From Proteobacteria bacterium 005FR1 (GTDB taxonomy: Bacteria; Pseudomonadota; Gammaproteobacteria; Pseudomonadales; Cellvibrionaceae), in assembly GCA_026192395.1 (NCBI GenBank), contig WACF01000001.1, forward strand, positions 3,470,309 to 3,534,308: a stretch of 64,000 bases of DNA. The letters run 5' to 3'. Below, piece after piece: positions 36,529 through 45,832 of this stretch. A program made the translations under genes and the position numbers. The notes below the pieces were generated by a model. That model saw nothing but the letters and a program-made list of their open reading frames with translations. It had not been told where the DNA came from and made no database searches. Each line of letters begins with the position of its first letter. Position 1 is the first letter of the stretch.

Positions 36529-37026
36529 ATGGCGGACAGCAAAGATCTCGGCACTGCGATGAAAGCGGGTATGCGCCACCTGGCCAGCGGCGTGGCGATT
36601 GCCGCAACCCGCGATGCCGACGGGATTCCTCATGCAATGACGGTGACTTCAATCACCTCGGTATCCGACCAGCCCGCCTCTCTGCTGGTGTGTCTGCACC
36701 GGGATTCCACTACCTTCAAATCGCTGGATACCACCGACCTGATCAGCCTCAGCGTGCTCCGTAAAGACCAGCAGGACATCTCCGACCGCTGCGCCTTCAC
36801 GCCGGACGACCAGGACCGCTTTGTGGTCGGCGGCTGGCAGAACTATGGTGAACAGCAGCTACCGTATTTGCCCACCGCGCTGGCTTCATTCGTTTGCCGC
36901 ATTACCCGCAAGGTAGATTACGGAACTCACTGCATTGTGGTGGGGGATGTAATGGACGTTGTCGCCGAGCAGGATCAGCCTGATCCGCTGGTTTATTGTC
37001 GCGGTGAATACAAGACGCTGTGCTAA
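36529..37026 (+). CDS. Flavin reductase-like FMN-binding protein
   Basis: This protein of about 165 residues belongs to the HpaC/flavin reductase family, which reduces FMN or FAD with NAD(P)H for partner monooxygenases or simply binds FMN. Typical segments are HLASGVAIAATRD, AMTVTSITSVSDQPASLLVC and the C-terminal HCIVVGDVMDV ... LVYCRGEY. The ATG at 36529 is chosen. A GTG at 36520, 3 bp after the lhgO stop, is also possible. No partner monooxygenase is adjacent, so its link to 2-hydroxyglutarate oxidation is unclear, although the short gap suggests co-transcription with lhgO. Confidence 0.85.
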   Translation: MADSKDLGTAMKAGMRHLASGVAIAATRDADGIPHAMTVTSITSVSDQPASLLVCLHRDSTTFKSLDTTDLISLSVLRKDQQDISDRCAFTPDDQDRFVVGGWQNYGEQQLPYLPTALASFVCRITRKVDYGTHCIVVGDVMDVVAEQDQPDPLVYCRGEYKTLC

Positions 37027-37116
37027 TGCACTGTTGCTTGGCGCCAGCCGAGAAGCATTGCGCATGTGTCTGCAAGGCCGGCTTACACCGGCTTCCCGGC
37101 TGACACGAAGCCCACG

Positions 37117-37827
37117 CTACTCGCGCACCAACGTCAAACCAACCGACGTGTACGGATAACCATGAAAACGCCTCATGGTCGGCTTGACCTCGTCCCAGTC
37201 CACGCGTAAATCCAGTTCGCCTTCGAGCTTCAAGCCCGGCGCATCCAGCAGATACCGGTTCAGACAATCCTCGTCGTAAAAACCCCAATCCACCGGGAAG
37301 GGGCCGCCTTCGCCCTCATAAATGATTTCCGCATCGGCGTCTTCGTAAAAGTCGGTGGTTACCAGCAACCGTCCGCCGGGTTTCAACACCCGTCGCATTT
37401 CCGCCAATGCGGCCGGCGCGCCTTCGTGACCGAGATGTTCGATCACCGAGATGCAAAAGATATTGTCAAAAGTCGCATCCTCGAACGGCAGCTCCGTCAG
37501 CTGCGCCTGACAGTAATCCACGTTCACCCCGTGAGCTTCGTTGAGCCCTTCCGGAACGTCCAGGTCGAGGCCGGTTACCCGCTGGCCGATTTTGGCCAGG
37601 TAGATCGGAAAAATCGATGCGCCGCAACCCGCATCCAGAACGCGGCTGCCGGGCTCAAGCTTGGCCCGACTCATGGCCCAGGGATACTCCCAGCGCTTGC
37701 TGGGGTGCAGGTAGGAAATCGATTCCTGCGCAGTGAGTTGATCCAGATCCGCGAGGATATTAGCGAAGTAGGGATCATTGAGCTCTTCCAGGTCGAGCAG
37801 ACGGTTGGGTGCGCGATTGTCAGTCAT
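37117..37827 (-). CDS. Class I SAM-dependent methyltransferase
   Basis: The 236-residue protein has the Rossmann-type SAM-binding motif VLDAGCGASIFPIYLA, a following acidic residue in GLDLDVPE, and the post-motif NIFCISVIEHLGHEGAPAAL typical of UbiE/Coq5-type and sugar O-methyltransferases. The substrate is unknown. A strong AAGGAGG site lies just before the ATG. It is the last gene of a minus-strand set with a heptosyltransferase-like gene 25 bp upstream, which suggests action on a glycan or sugar-like product. Confidence 0.85.
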   Translation of the reverse strand: MTDNRAPNRLLDLEELNDPYFANILADLDQLTAQESISYLHPSKRWEYPWAMSRAKLEPGSRVLDAGCGASIFPIYLAKIGQRVTGLDLDVPEGLNEAHGVNVDYCQAQLTELPFEDATFDNIFCISVIEHLGHEGAPAALAEMRRVLKPGGRLLVTTDFYEDADAEIIYEGEGGPFPVDWGFYDEDCLNRYLLDAPGLKLEGELDLRVDWDEVKPTMRRFHGYPYTSVGLTLVRE

Positions 37828-37852
37828 GCTCCCTCCTTAAGTTCGTGTAGGC

Positions 37853-38995
37853 TCAGCTTCCTAGCCCCATGGAGCTGCCTTTCCAAGGGTTTTCGGGGGC
37901 GAGTTGCCAGCCCGTTTCGGTTTCGGGGACGGGCACCGTACCCATCAGGCGGTTCAGGGCCAGCTGCACCGCCTCCACCGGGATGTCGTGAATACATCCG
38001 CGTTCCGCAATCAGGCAACGGTCCTCATGGACGCAGCGAGGCGGTCCGAAGTATTCGTGCAGGCGGTAGTCGCAAGGACGATTGCTGGTTACGGCCAGCG
38101 AATCATAGGGCAGATAAATATGGGCTGCGGTCGGTCCGAAGATGCCCACGGTCGGGACGCCGACGCAAGCGGCAAGATGCATCAGCCCGGTGTCGTTGCT
38201 TACAAAAGCCCGACAGTGGCTTACAAGTGCGGCCGTCTCCTGCAAATGAGTCTGGGAAAGCACCGCGAGATCCGCTTCGTCGGCCACGCCCCGCACAGCT
38301 TGGCGGAAGCTCGAGTCGTCCTCTCCGAGCCCGAAGATCAACACCCGTTTTTGCCGATCGTCGATCAGCCAGCGAATGACATCGAGCATGTTCTCCAGCG
38401 GCCAGCGCTTCAGTTCCGAAGAGGCAATCGGGGCGATGCCGATCGTTTCGCGCGTTTCGTCGGCCGACCAGCTGGCGAGTCGCTGTCTCGCACTTTCGCG
38501 GGCGGAGTCCGGAAGATGCAGCGTGGGCGCAGGCGGCTGGCGGTGACGCTGGTTTGCGAGGTCCCACTGTTCCACCGCGCACTCCCAGATCGCGGCGATG
38601 CCGTGACCGCCAGTGAGCTGATCGGGCTGGCGCAGCTCGGTGTCGCAATTTCGCCAGGGCACACCAGACTGGGTCAGCGAATTCTGGGCGCCGAACACGG
38701 CGTGGAAGGGGTCATAAACGCAACTGAATCCCGCATTGACGAACCACTCGTGAAACCGCTGCCGCGCGTCGGCATCGCCGAGGTCGCCCCAATGCCGGAA
38801 ACCGAAGTCGTGAATGCAGATAAGTGCCTGAAAGTCTGGATCGCCCTCGAAGAGCTCCAGCGCAGGGCGTGCGCCCAGAACAGTGATTTCCGCGTCGGGG
38901 ATGGCGGCGCGCAAGCCGCGCAGCGCCGGCATCTCCATTACCACATCGCCAATTCCATAGCGAAGGCAAAGCAAAACTCGATGCGACTGAGTCAT
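37853..38995 (-). CDS. Glycosyltransferase family 9 (heptosyltransferase-like)
   Basis: This 380-residue protein resembles ADP-heptose:LPS heptosyltransferases of GT-B fold. It opens with RVLLCLRYGIGDVVMEMPAL, the family's acceptor-side loop. It has the donor-side motif SHCRAFVSNDTGLMHLAACVGVPTVGIFGPT, given here only as the key residues S-N-D-T-G-L-M-H. Family members transfer heptose or related sugars to LPS or to secondary-metabolite glycans. In this cluster the acceptor could be the inositol-derived product, but a core-LPS role cannot be excluded. Confidence 0.85.
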   Translation of the reverse strand: MTQSHRVLLCLRYGIGDVVMEMPALRGLRAAIPDAEITVLGARPALELFEGDPDFQALICIHDFGFRHWGDLGDADARQRFHEWFVNAGFSCVYDPFHAVFGAQNSLTQSGVPWRNCDTELRQPDQLTGGHGIAAIWECAVEQWDLANQRHRQPPAPTLHLPDSARESARQRLASWSADETRETIGIAPIASSELKRWPLENMLDVIRWLIDDRQKRVLIFGLGEDDSSFRQAVRGVADEADLAVLSQTHLQETAALVSHCRAFVSNDTGLMHLAACVGVPTVGIFGPTAAHIYLPYDSLAVTSNRPCDYRLHEYFGPPRCVHEDRCLIAERGCIHDIPVEAVQLALNRLMGTVPVPETETGWQLAPENPWKGSSMGLGS

Positions 38996-39034
38996 GTCCC
39001 TCTACAGCCAAGTTGATTTTTGAAGATGACCGGC

Positions 39035-39823
39035 TCAGATCCTGCGACCCAGCGCCGCATTGAGTTCCTCGGCATTGAGCTCCCGCGTAGTCGAAGCCAT
39101 GTGCGAAGGCTTGCATAGATAGAACTCGGTGCCGGGCCGACTGAGCACATCCATGCCGCAACTGCGTAGCATGGCTTCCACGCAAGCGTGGTTCGGCGCC
39201 CACCAGTTGGTGGGGTCATCGGCGAGGCTGCCCTCGATGAAGCTCATTTTGGGCCAACCCGGCTCGAGCATCAGGTGGCGATCTTCCAGAGTCAGTCCGT
39301 CGCCAGGGGAGAATACGTCCTCGCCGGGCATGGTCATGGTTTGCAGGCACATCAGGTTCTTGGCCTTGCGGCTGACGATGTCCAGCGCCAGCAATGGATA
39401 GCGCAGGTGGTACAGCACGCCCAGAAAAAGCACCAGATCATAGCGTTCATCATCCTGGGCAAGCTCGTAAACTTGCTGCTGACGGAACTCGATCTTGTCC
39501 TCCACCCCGAATTGGGGCGCCGCCCAGCGGGCCTGCTCTAGATAATGGGGATTGCTGTCGATGGCGGTCACCTGAGCGCCGCGCCGCGCCAGCTCGATGC
39601 TGTAGAAGCCCGCGTTGCAACCGATGTCCAGCGCTGTCCAGCCGTCGAGGTTTGCGGGTAAGGCGGGCTCCAGCTCCTGCCACTTGTACGCTGGGAAGTC
39701 ACCCAGGAAGTGGTCGGGCGCGGTCTGCGTGCCATCGGGTAAGTGCAGATTGTGAAACCAGGGAGCCTTGGCCGCGACTTCCTGATGAGTGTCGGACGAG
39801 TGATATCCCTTTCTCGCTTCCAT
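39035..39823 (-). CDS. SAM-dependent methyltransferase (Rta_06860/TIGR04290-like)
   Basis: The 262-residue protein has an N-terminal PWFHNLHLPDGTQTAP segment, then the SAM motif ALDIGCNAGFYSIELA and an acidic AIDSNPHYLEQ. The WFHNLHL...TAPDH start is also seen in CmoB/tRNA-uridine-type enzymes and in the TIGR04290 family. From memory, that family occurs in clusters with inositol-phosphate synthase and a xylosidase-like protein, as here. The substrate is unknown. The ribosome site GGAAGAGGAA precedes the ATG. The gene is 39 bp upstream of the GT9 gene. Confidence 0.8.
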   Translation of the reverse strand: MEARKGYHSSDTHQEVAAKAPWFHNLHLPDGTQTAPDHFLGDFPAYKWQELEPALPANLDGWTALDIGCNAGFYSIELARRGAQVTAIDSNPHYLEQARWAAPQFGVEDKIEFRQQQVYELAQDDERYDLVLFLGVLYHLRYPLLALDIVSRKAKNLMCLQTMTMPGEDVFSPGDGLTLEDRHLMLEPGWPKMSFIEGSLADDPTNWWAPNHACVEAMLRSCGMDVLSRPGTEFYLCKPSHMASTTRELNAEELNAALGRRI

Positions 39824-39903
39824 TGCGTATTCCTCTTCCTTGCTGCTATTCAGGCTTTCTGTTCAGGACCTTCGCTTGGGACCGTCCGCTTTGGGCGCAT
39901 CGC

Positions 39904-40515
39904 TCAAGCGATCGCGCTATTAAGGTCCCCGTCGTGATTCATGCAATGCACCCGGGGTTCGCCGGCGCCGAAGCTAACCACACTGAGCGAGGCCGGGTCC
40001 ACCTGCAGGCGATTGATGAAATCAAGCGGCATACCGACACAGTACCCCAGCACTGCCTTGATGGGGTCGCTGTGACTGACCAGCGCGATCCGCGCATTGG
40101 GCATTTCCCGATGCAGGTTATCCATCGCCTTCAACATCCGAAGTTGCGCTTCCGCGAGCAGGTCGCCGCCCGGGATGCGGCTGGTGCTGCGATGGCGGTT
40201 GTAGTGCTGCCAGTAGGCGTCAGCGTCGAGATCGGCTGGGCGCCGACCGGTCCAGTGGCCGTAATTCAACTCCAGCAGGTCGGGCAGAATGCGCGTGTCG
40301 AGGCCGAATTCCTGGGCCAGTGGTTCGGCGGTTTCCAGGGTGCGCTCCAGGGGGCTGCTGCAGATCAAATCCGGCGGCAGCGCCTGGAGCCGGCGGGGCA
40401 GACCGGCCGCCTGTTGGCGGCCGCGCTCGTTGAGATGTATGTCGGGAAGGCGCCCGCTCAGGACCGATCCGGTGTGGTCGGTGTCACCGTGCCGGATGAA
40501 GATGAAACACGTCAC
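39904..40515 (-). CDS. Histidine phosphatase (phosphoglycerate-mutase-like)
   Basis: This 203-residue protein has the RHG motif FIFIRHGDTDHTG (His9 is the expected phospho-acceptor), the basic SSPLERTLETAE and the second histidine in VSHSDPIK. It may be an acid phosphatase of the cobC/PhoE type. In this cluster it could dephosphorylate the inositol-1-phosphate made by the neighbour or a sugar phosphate. It starts with GTG at 40515, overlapping the stop of the glycosidase gene (GTGA). An upstream open frame of 74 residues inside that gene is not real. Confidence 0.85.
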   Translation of the reverse strand: MTCFIFIRHGDTDHTGSVLSGRLPDIHLNERGRQQAAGLPRRLQALPPDLICSSPLERTLETAEPLAQEFGLDTRILPDLLELNYGHWTGRRPADLDADAYWQHYNRHRSTSRIPGGDLLAEAQLRMLKAMDNLHREMPNARIALVSHSDPIKAVLGYCVGMPLDFINRLQVDPASLSVVSFGAGEPRVHCMNHDGDLNSAIA

Positions 40516-41450
40516 GAGCTGGCCGCGTTGCGCAGGCTCGCCGCGCCATGCGCCGCCGTTTGGCGCTGCGCGGGGACCACGTAGCGGTCCACCACCTGGG
40601 CGGCAAACTGGCCGAACTCCTCGCAATCCTGTGGCGGGCTGGTGTGACAATCGCGCTGACCGCGGCTCGGCGGGGTGAAGCAAAGGGTCACAGTGACATC
40701 GAACTCCTCGAGCGCTTTCATCTGCCGATCGAACCACTCGAGCGCGCCGGGGCGGTGCCAGTCAGCCCAGCTGATGCCGGTGCGAAGACGCTTCACCCCC
40801 AATTCGCGGAGCTTTTCAACGGCAAAGTCGAGACGTGGGTCCTCGAAATGGAACCACTGACAGAGCCCGAAAGCGGGATCGAAATGATCGTAAGCCGGCT
40901 TGGGAGTGCCGTCATCGCGGATCAGACCCATATGAAAGTGGCGATAGTACGACGAGCCTTCCGCTTCCTTGTGTCGGGTGGTTGCGCCCCACTCGCCGGG
41001 GAGATCCAGCAGGCTGTACCAGTAAACCCGTTCCGCGCGATCGCGCAGCAGTTCCAGAGTGCGCTTCAGCCCGAAGACCTGCACCTCGTCGGCGCCGAAA
41101 GTGGAAACACCCACTTCGGCCACCCACACCGGGCATTCGGCAACGTCTTCGATCTCCTTGACCTTATCGGGCCACTCGTCGATTTTCCAGTGGTTCCAGT
41201 CCAGCGGAAAGCCGTGCACAGCCACCGCGTCGACCGCATCCAGGGTGCCGTAGCCGCGTAGCAGTTTGATGAATGTCGGATCGATCGGGGAAATGCCGCC
41301 GAGCACCAACGGCAGGTCCGGTGCCCGCGCTCTGATGGCGCGCGATGCGCAGTTCACCATGTCCGAGAACTGGCGCCATTCCGGGTCCATGGTGAAGTCC
41401 CAGTGGGACAGATTGTTGGGCTCGTTCCAGAGTTTGATCGCCTCTATCAT
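40512..41450 (-). CDS. Clan A glycoside hydrolase-like protein, apparently permuted
   Basis: The 312-residue protein starts almost directly with the acid/base motif IKLWNEPNNLSHW (Glu10) and has the nucleophile-type segment WVAEVGVSTFG (Glu112), as in GH39/GH5-like beta-xylosidases. Residues about 196-290 (WFHFEDPRLDFAVEKLRELG, RLRTGISWADW, TVTLCFTPPSRGQ) look like the first strands of such a barrel, which normally come before the NEP motif. The order therefore looks circularly permuted. ATGA overlaps the inositol synthase stop. It may act on, or just bind, an inositol- or sugar-linked product. No signal peptide is seen. Confidence 0.7.
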   Translation of the reverse strand: MIEAIKLWNEPNNLSHWDFTMDPEWRQFSDMVNCASRAIRARAPDLPLVLGGISPIDPTFIKLLRGYGTLDAVDAVAVHGFPLDWNHWKIDEWPDKVKEIEDVAECPVWVAEVGVSTFGADEVQVFGLKRTLELLRDRAERVYWYSLLDLPGEWGATTRHKEAEGSSYYRHFHMGLIRDDGTPKPAYDHFDPAFGLCQWFHFEDPRLDFAVEKLRELGVKRLRTGISWADWHRPGALEWFDRQMKALEEFDVTVTLCFTPPSRGQRDCHTSPPQDCEEFGQFAAQVVDRYVVPAQRQTAAHGAASLRNAASS

Positions 41451-42694
41451 TCCGTCTCCATTTTGGTTTTGGTCTGTTCGCCAGTGCCGCCGCTCGTGCC
41501 GACGCCGGTCTTCAGGCTATCCACCGCCGCGCCTTTCTTCGACTGCCAGCTGGCATTGATGAAGGCTTCGGTAAGGCGGTAGGCGGTTTCGTCACTGATC
41601 TGTTCCAGCGGGTGCTTGCAGAAGTAGGCCGATGGCGCACGCAGCACTCCGCCGATGCCGCGCTCGAGAGCCACCTTGCAACAGCGCACGGCGTCGATGG
41701 CCACGCCCGCGGAATTGGGGGAGTCTTCGACCGAAAGGCGCAGCTCGAGATTCATGGGCACATCGCCGAACAGGCGGCCTTCCATGCGGATGAAACAGAT
41801 CTTGTTGTCCTGCTGCCAGGGCACGTAATCGCTCGGCCCCACATGGATATCGTCGTCAGACAAACGACGACCGACGGCCGATTGCACCGCTTCAGTCTTG
41901 GAGGTCTTCTTGGTGGCGAGGCGCGCCCGGTTGAGCATGTTGAGGAAATCGGTATTGCCGCCGGTATTGAGCTGATAGGTGCGGTCCAGATGCACGCCGC
42001 GGTGGTTGAACAACTCAGCGAGGGTGCGGTGGGTAATCGTGGCGCCCAGCTGGGCTTTGATGTCGTCCCCGATGATGGGCAGTCCGGCTTTCTGGAAGCG
42101 CTGCGCCCATTCAGGATCGCTGGCGATGAACACGGGAATGTTGTTGACGAAGGCGCATCCGGCTTGCAGTGCACATTCAGCCCAGAAGCGGGTGGCTTGT
42201 TCGGCGCCGACGGGCAAGTAATTCAGCAACACTTCGACACCGCTGGCGCGCAGTTGCCCGACGATCGCCTCCTGGCTCGGCTCTTCACATTCGGCGATAA
42301 CAAATCGGCGCGCTTCTGGGTAGTCCTGCATGTGGTCGGGAACGCCGTCCATCAGCGGGCTCATCTGGACCTTCACGCCAGTTGCGGGCACATCGCGGTG
42401 AAATTCGGTCGTGCAGTTGGGCGGGGCGAAAATTGCTTCAGCCACATCGGCGCCGACCTTCCGTGCGTCGATGTCGAAGGCGGCGGCCACTTCCAGGTCG
42501 CAGGGCCGATAGCCGCCGATCTCCCAGTGCATCAAGCCCGAAGGTGTCTCTGCAGGAGCGGCTGACCCGCTTTCATCCTCTTCATCCGCTTGGGCGGGGT
42601 CGGCTCCGGGTCGGCTCCGGTAATACGCGATTCCCTGCACCAGTGAACTTGCGCAGTTGCCCACGCCGATGATGCCAACCCTTATTTTGCGCAT
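41447..42694 (-). CDS. ino1: Inositol-3-phosphate synthase (INO1 family)
   Basis: This NAD-dependent enzyme converts glucose 6-phosphate to inositol 1/3-phosphate. The 415-residue protein begins with the Rossmann motif VGIIGVGNCASSLVQGI and keeps the family segments NYLPVGAEQATRFWAECAL, IGDDIKAQLGATITHRTLAE, LNTGGNTDFLN and PMNLELRLSVEDSPNSAGV. An acidic insertion near residues 30-50 (ADEEDESG) is unusual. The C-terminal tail (about 385-415) is polar and Gly/Thr/Lys-rich. It is the first gene of the glycosidase/phosphatase/methyltransferase set. Inositol synthesis is uncommon in gammaproteobacteria. Confidence 0.9.
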   Translation of the reverse strand: MRKIRVGIIGVGNCASSLVQGIAYYRSRPGADPAQADEEDESGSAAPAETPSGLMHWEIGGYRPCDLEVAAAFDIDARKVGADVAEAIFAPPNCTTEFHRDVPATGVKVQMSPLMDGVPDHMQDYPEARRFVIAECEEPSQEAIVGQLRASGVEVLLNYLPVGAEQATRFWAECALQAGCAFVNNIPVFIASDPEWAQRFQKAGLPIIGDDIKAQLGATITHRTLAELFNHRGVHLDRTYQLNTGGNTDFLNMLNRARLATKKTSKTEAVQSAVGRRLSDDDIHVGPSDYVPWQQDNKICFIRMEGRLFGDVPMNLELRLSVEDSPNSAGVAIDAVRCCKVALERGIGGVLRAPSAYFCKHPLEQISDETAYRLTEAFINASWQSKKGAAVDSLKTGVGTSGGTGEQTKTKMETE

Positions 42695-42832
42695 AGGCTG
42701 AAGCCCCCGATTTCGATTATCTGAATCTGAATGTCATCCAATTACGAATTGTCGGAGCACGAATTGGGCCAAGTAGATGCGAAGGCGGCTACTTGCCTCC
42801 CTGTCGCGTCAGCTTGCTTTTAGTTGTGCGGG

Positions 42833-42892
42833 CAAGAAAAAACTGCACGTGAGCTGTAAACGTTACACCCGCCGGGCGACGGGCGTTTACAG
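42833..42892 (-). terminator. Probable terminator of the histidine kinase pair
   Basis: CTGTAAACG (42854-42862) pairs with CGTTTACAG (42884-42892), with an inner CCCG/CGGG stem. In the minus direction six T follow about 12 nt later. The stem begins inside the last codons and stop of the second kinase gene. Confidence 0.5.
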
Positions 42893-45832
42893 GGGGACTG
42901 ACGCGAGATAGCGCTCCAGCATCCGACAGAGCGCATCCGGAATGATGGGCTTCGGGAGGCAATCCGTCATGCCCTCCTTGATAAAGCGGCGAAGATCCTG
43001 ACTGGCGTTATGGGCGCTCATCGCAATGATCGGAATCTGCGCATATCGCGGGTTGCGGCGGATTGCCCGAGTAGCTTCGAGACCATCCATCTCGGGCATT
43101 TCGATGTCCATGAGAACGGCGTCAAAGTTCTCCGTTGCACTGTCGAGCAGTCGTATGGCCTCGGCGCCATTGCCAGCCACGGTCACGATCAACCCGTTGC
43201 GGCGCAGAATGCCATCAGCCACTCGCTGATTCACCACATTGTCTTCCACTAACAAGATGCGGCTGCCTTCGAGTGAACCTCGCTTCGGCCGCAAAAGCCT
43301 CTGCGAATCTCTTTGTGCGGCTGGCTGCTGCGTCGGGCTGCTTTGGAAGCTGACACGAAATGTACTGCCCAGGCCGGGCTGGCTGCTCACCATGATGTCC
43401 CCTCCCATCATGTTGACGAGGCGCCGGCAGATCGCCAGTCCCAGGCCGGTACCGCCGTACTGGCGGGTGGAGGAGTTATCTGCCTGGGTGAAGGGGTCGA
43501 ACAGTCGGTCGATACCAGCGGGGTCGAAACCAATGCCGGTATCACTGACGATGAAGCCGAGTCGCGGGTGTTCATCGGATCGCGACAGAGCCCGCACGGC
43601 GATCGCGACCCTGCCCTCGCGAGTGAACTTGAATGCGTTGCCGAGAAGGCTGACGATGACCTGTCGCAAACGGCTTGCATCGCCGCTAATCAGCGCGGGT
43701 ACGTCCGGGGCGATGTCGACGCTGAAGTCGAGGCCGCGTTGCTTCGCCTGAAGCTCGAAGGGCGCCAGCCAGTTCCGCAGCTCCTCGCGAAGATCGAAAG
43801 CGTAGTCTTCCAGAACCAGCTTGCCCGCTTCGATCTTGGAGAAATCCAAGATGTCGTCGATGATCTGTAAAAGCGACTTGGCGGCGTTGTTGATATCGCT
43901 GATGTAGGAGCGCTGCTCAGGGCTCAGCGGCGACTGCAGCGCGAGATAGGCCATGCCGATGATGGCGTTCATCGGTGTGCGGATTTCGTGGCTCATCCTC
44001 GCGAGGAATTCGCTTTTCGCCAGATGTGCGGATTCCGCCTCTTTGCGGGCCAATTGAAGATCCAGCTGCGCGCTCTTGAGCGCGGTGATGTCGGTTGTCG
44101 TGCCCATTGCGCGAAGAGGCTTGCCGGTGTCGTCCCATTTGATGGTGCGTCCGCGCATCAGCATCCAGCGCACGTCGCCATTGCTGGCGATGTGGCGAGA
44201 CTCGCAGGCGAAATCGGTGGTGCTGCCGTCACTCAGAGCGCGGGCATATCCCTTCAGCGTTCGGCGATCTTCGTAGTAGACGTTGTCCAGGGTTAGCGGC
44301 CGAAAACCGGTCGCCTTGTCGGCCCCGTAACCCAGCATTTGGTAGTAGGTCGGGCTGAGATAAATCGTTTGCTCGAGTATGTTGAATTCCCACACGCCAT
44401 AGGATGCCGCGGTCAGTGCGAGCTGGAATTGGTCCTGGCTCGCCAGCAGTTTCTGGCGGAGGTTCTCCTTCACCAGAACCATGCACAAGGTATCGGCAAG
44501 GACCCGCGCCGCTCTCTTTTCCAGCGCAGTCCAATGGCGTACGCCGCTATCCTGGCAAACCAGATAGCCGTGAATCGTTCCGTCGTGCGACATCGGAATG
44601 ATCATCTGCGCTCGTGTGCCGGCCCGGCGCGCGAAGGGCAAGAGGGCCTGCAATCCAATCTCCGACTCGATGTCCGTCGTGTAAGAGGGGCGGGCGCGTC
44701 TGGGCTGGCGAAGGTTCACATCCGGGTTCAATTTGCTGATCGGGGTCACGCCCTCTTTCTGCCACTCGGCATACACGGGGGCTTTGTCGGACTTGTAAAT
44801 TCGGATGAAGCACCGGATAAGGGACAGGCGCTGCCCGAGTGCTGAGAGAGTGTCTTCGATAGCGGCTTTATCACAGCGATCAAACAGCTCGCTGTTCCGC
44901 GCCAGAAGCCAGGTGTCGAGTTCCGAATGGGATTCCGCATCCGCTTCGACCTCCTTGGATTCAGTGATGTCCACCGATACGGCGGCGACGGCGTTGGCGC
45001 GGCCCTCGTCGTCTTCTTCCAGAACTCTTAGACGCGTCCAGAAGATATGCAGCGAGCCGTCGGGCGCGGCCACCTGATAATCACAGTCCAGATCGTGGCC
45101 CCGGTCGATGCAATCCTCGAGTAGCCTCGACAAGCGTGTCCAGTTTGCGTCGTCGATTGCTCGTGGGCTGCCGAAGACGTTCTCTAGCGGCATGATTTCC
45201 GGCGCGTAGCCGAGCCGGTGCAAAAGGTGGCTGTTGTGGTACTCCCACCCGCGGTCACGGCTCCATTGAGCGAAGGATTCCCGAGTGCACGCGAACAGCT
45301 GATGAAGCGTATTGCCATGGCGCCGCAGCTTCTCCTGCTCGCGCAGTCGCTGCCATGTACCCAGCAGCTGTGTCGCCAGGCGATGCAGATCCGCATCGGA
45401 CGCTGCCTCGAGCGCAGTCGATTCCGCAAGCAGCACTCCCGACAGCTCGCTGCTGTGCTGTGCCGTGATAGAGCGGCATCGGGTTGGAAGTAAGCGATGT
45501 TGGACCGTGACGGGAAGCTTGCTCGTCGACAATGTTGAGAAAAGGTCTGAATCCGGACCAAGATTATCGGGGAAATGCTCGCTGCGAGATTCACCGCCCG
45601 CACAGTGCTCCAGCACCCGCCGTAGCTGCCATCGCCCGGAGCGCTGCACGAATCTGTAGAGAGCCAGTGAAGCGCCGCCCAATTGCTCGCCTATGCTGGC
45701 AACGAGCTGCTCAAGATCCGAGTCACTCTCGACCCACATGGTGGCCTTAATTTGCGCCCGTAACCATGGCGACAGCGCAGGAGGCGGCATTTCGGTTCGC
45801 TCGCTCACTGACAGATCGTCGCCCAGGCTCAT
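42887..45832 (-). CDS. Hybrid sensor histidine kinase/response regulator (second of a pair)
   Basis: The 981-residue protein has no membrane helix, so it senses inside the cell. In order it has a GAF-like region (about 25-170), a PAS domain (about 190-300), a second GAF-like domain (about 320-465), another PAS with PAC (about 470-600), HisKA with [16 protein letters not shown] (His near 620), HATPase with NLLGNAFKF-type N box and [11 protein letters not shown], and a C-terminal receiver with [12 protein letters not shown]. It overlaps the upstream kinase gene by 4 bp (ATGA). Phosphotransfer out of the receiver would need a separate Hpt protein, not seen here. Confidence 0.9.
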   Translation of the reverse strand: MSLGDDLSVSERTEMPPPALSPWLRAQIKATMWVESDSDLEQLVASIGEQLGGASLALYRFVQRSGRWQLRRVLEHCAGGESRSEHFPDNLGPDSDLFSTLSTSKLPVTVQHRLLPTRCRSITAQHSSELSGVLLAESTALEAASDADLHRLATQLLGTWQRLREQEKLRRHGNTLHQLFACTRESFAQWSRDRGWEYHNSHLLHRLGYAPEIMPLENVFGSPRAIDDANWTRLSRLLEDCIDRGHDLDCDYQVAAPDGSLHIFWTRLRVLEEDDEGRANAVAAVSVDITESKEVEADAESHSELDTWLLARNSELFDRCDKAAIEDTLSALGQRLSLIRCFIRIYKSDKAPVYAEWQKEGVTPISKLNPDVNLRQPRRARPSYTTDIESEIGLQALLPFARRAGTRAQMIIPMSHDGTIHGYLVCQDSGVRHWTALEKRAARVLADTLCMVLVKENLRQKLLASQDQFQLALTAASYGVWEFNILEQTIYLSPTYYQMLGYGADKATGFRPLTLDNVYYEDRRTLKGYARALSDGSTTDFACESRHIASNGDVRWMLMRGRTIKWDDTGKPLRAMGTTTDITALKSAQLDLQLARKEAESAHLAKSEFLARMSHEIRTPMNAIIGMAYLALQSPLSPEQRSYISDINNAAKSLLQIIDDILDFSKIEAGKLVLEDYAFDLREELRNWLAPFELQAKQRGLDFSVDIAPDVPALISGDASRLRQVIVSLLGNAFKFTREGRVAIAVRALSRSDEHPRLGFIVSDTGIGFDPAGIDRLFDPFTQADNSSTRQYGGTGLGLAICRRLVNMMGGDIMVSSQPGLGSTFRVSFQSSPTQQPAAQRDSQRLLRPKRGSLEGSRILLVEDNVVNQRVADGILRRNGLIVTVAGNGAEAIRLLDSATENFDAVLMDIEMPEMDGLEATRAIRRNPRYAQIPIIAMSAHNASQDLRRFIKEGMTDCLPKPIIPDALCRMLERYLASVPL

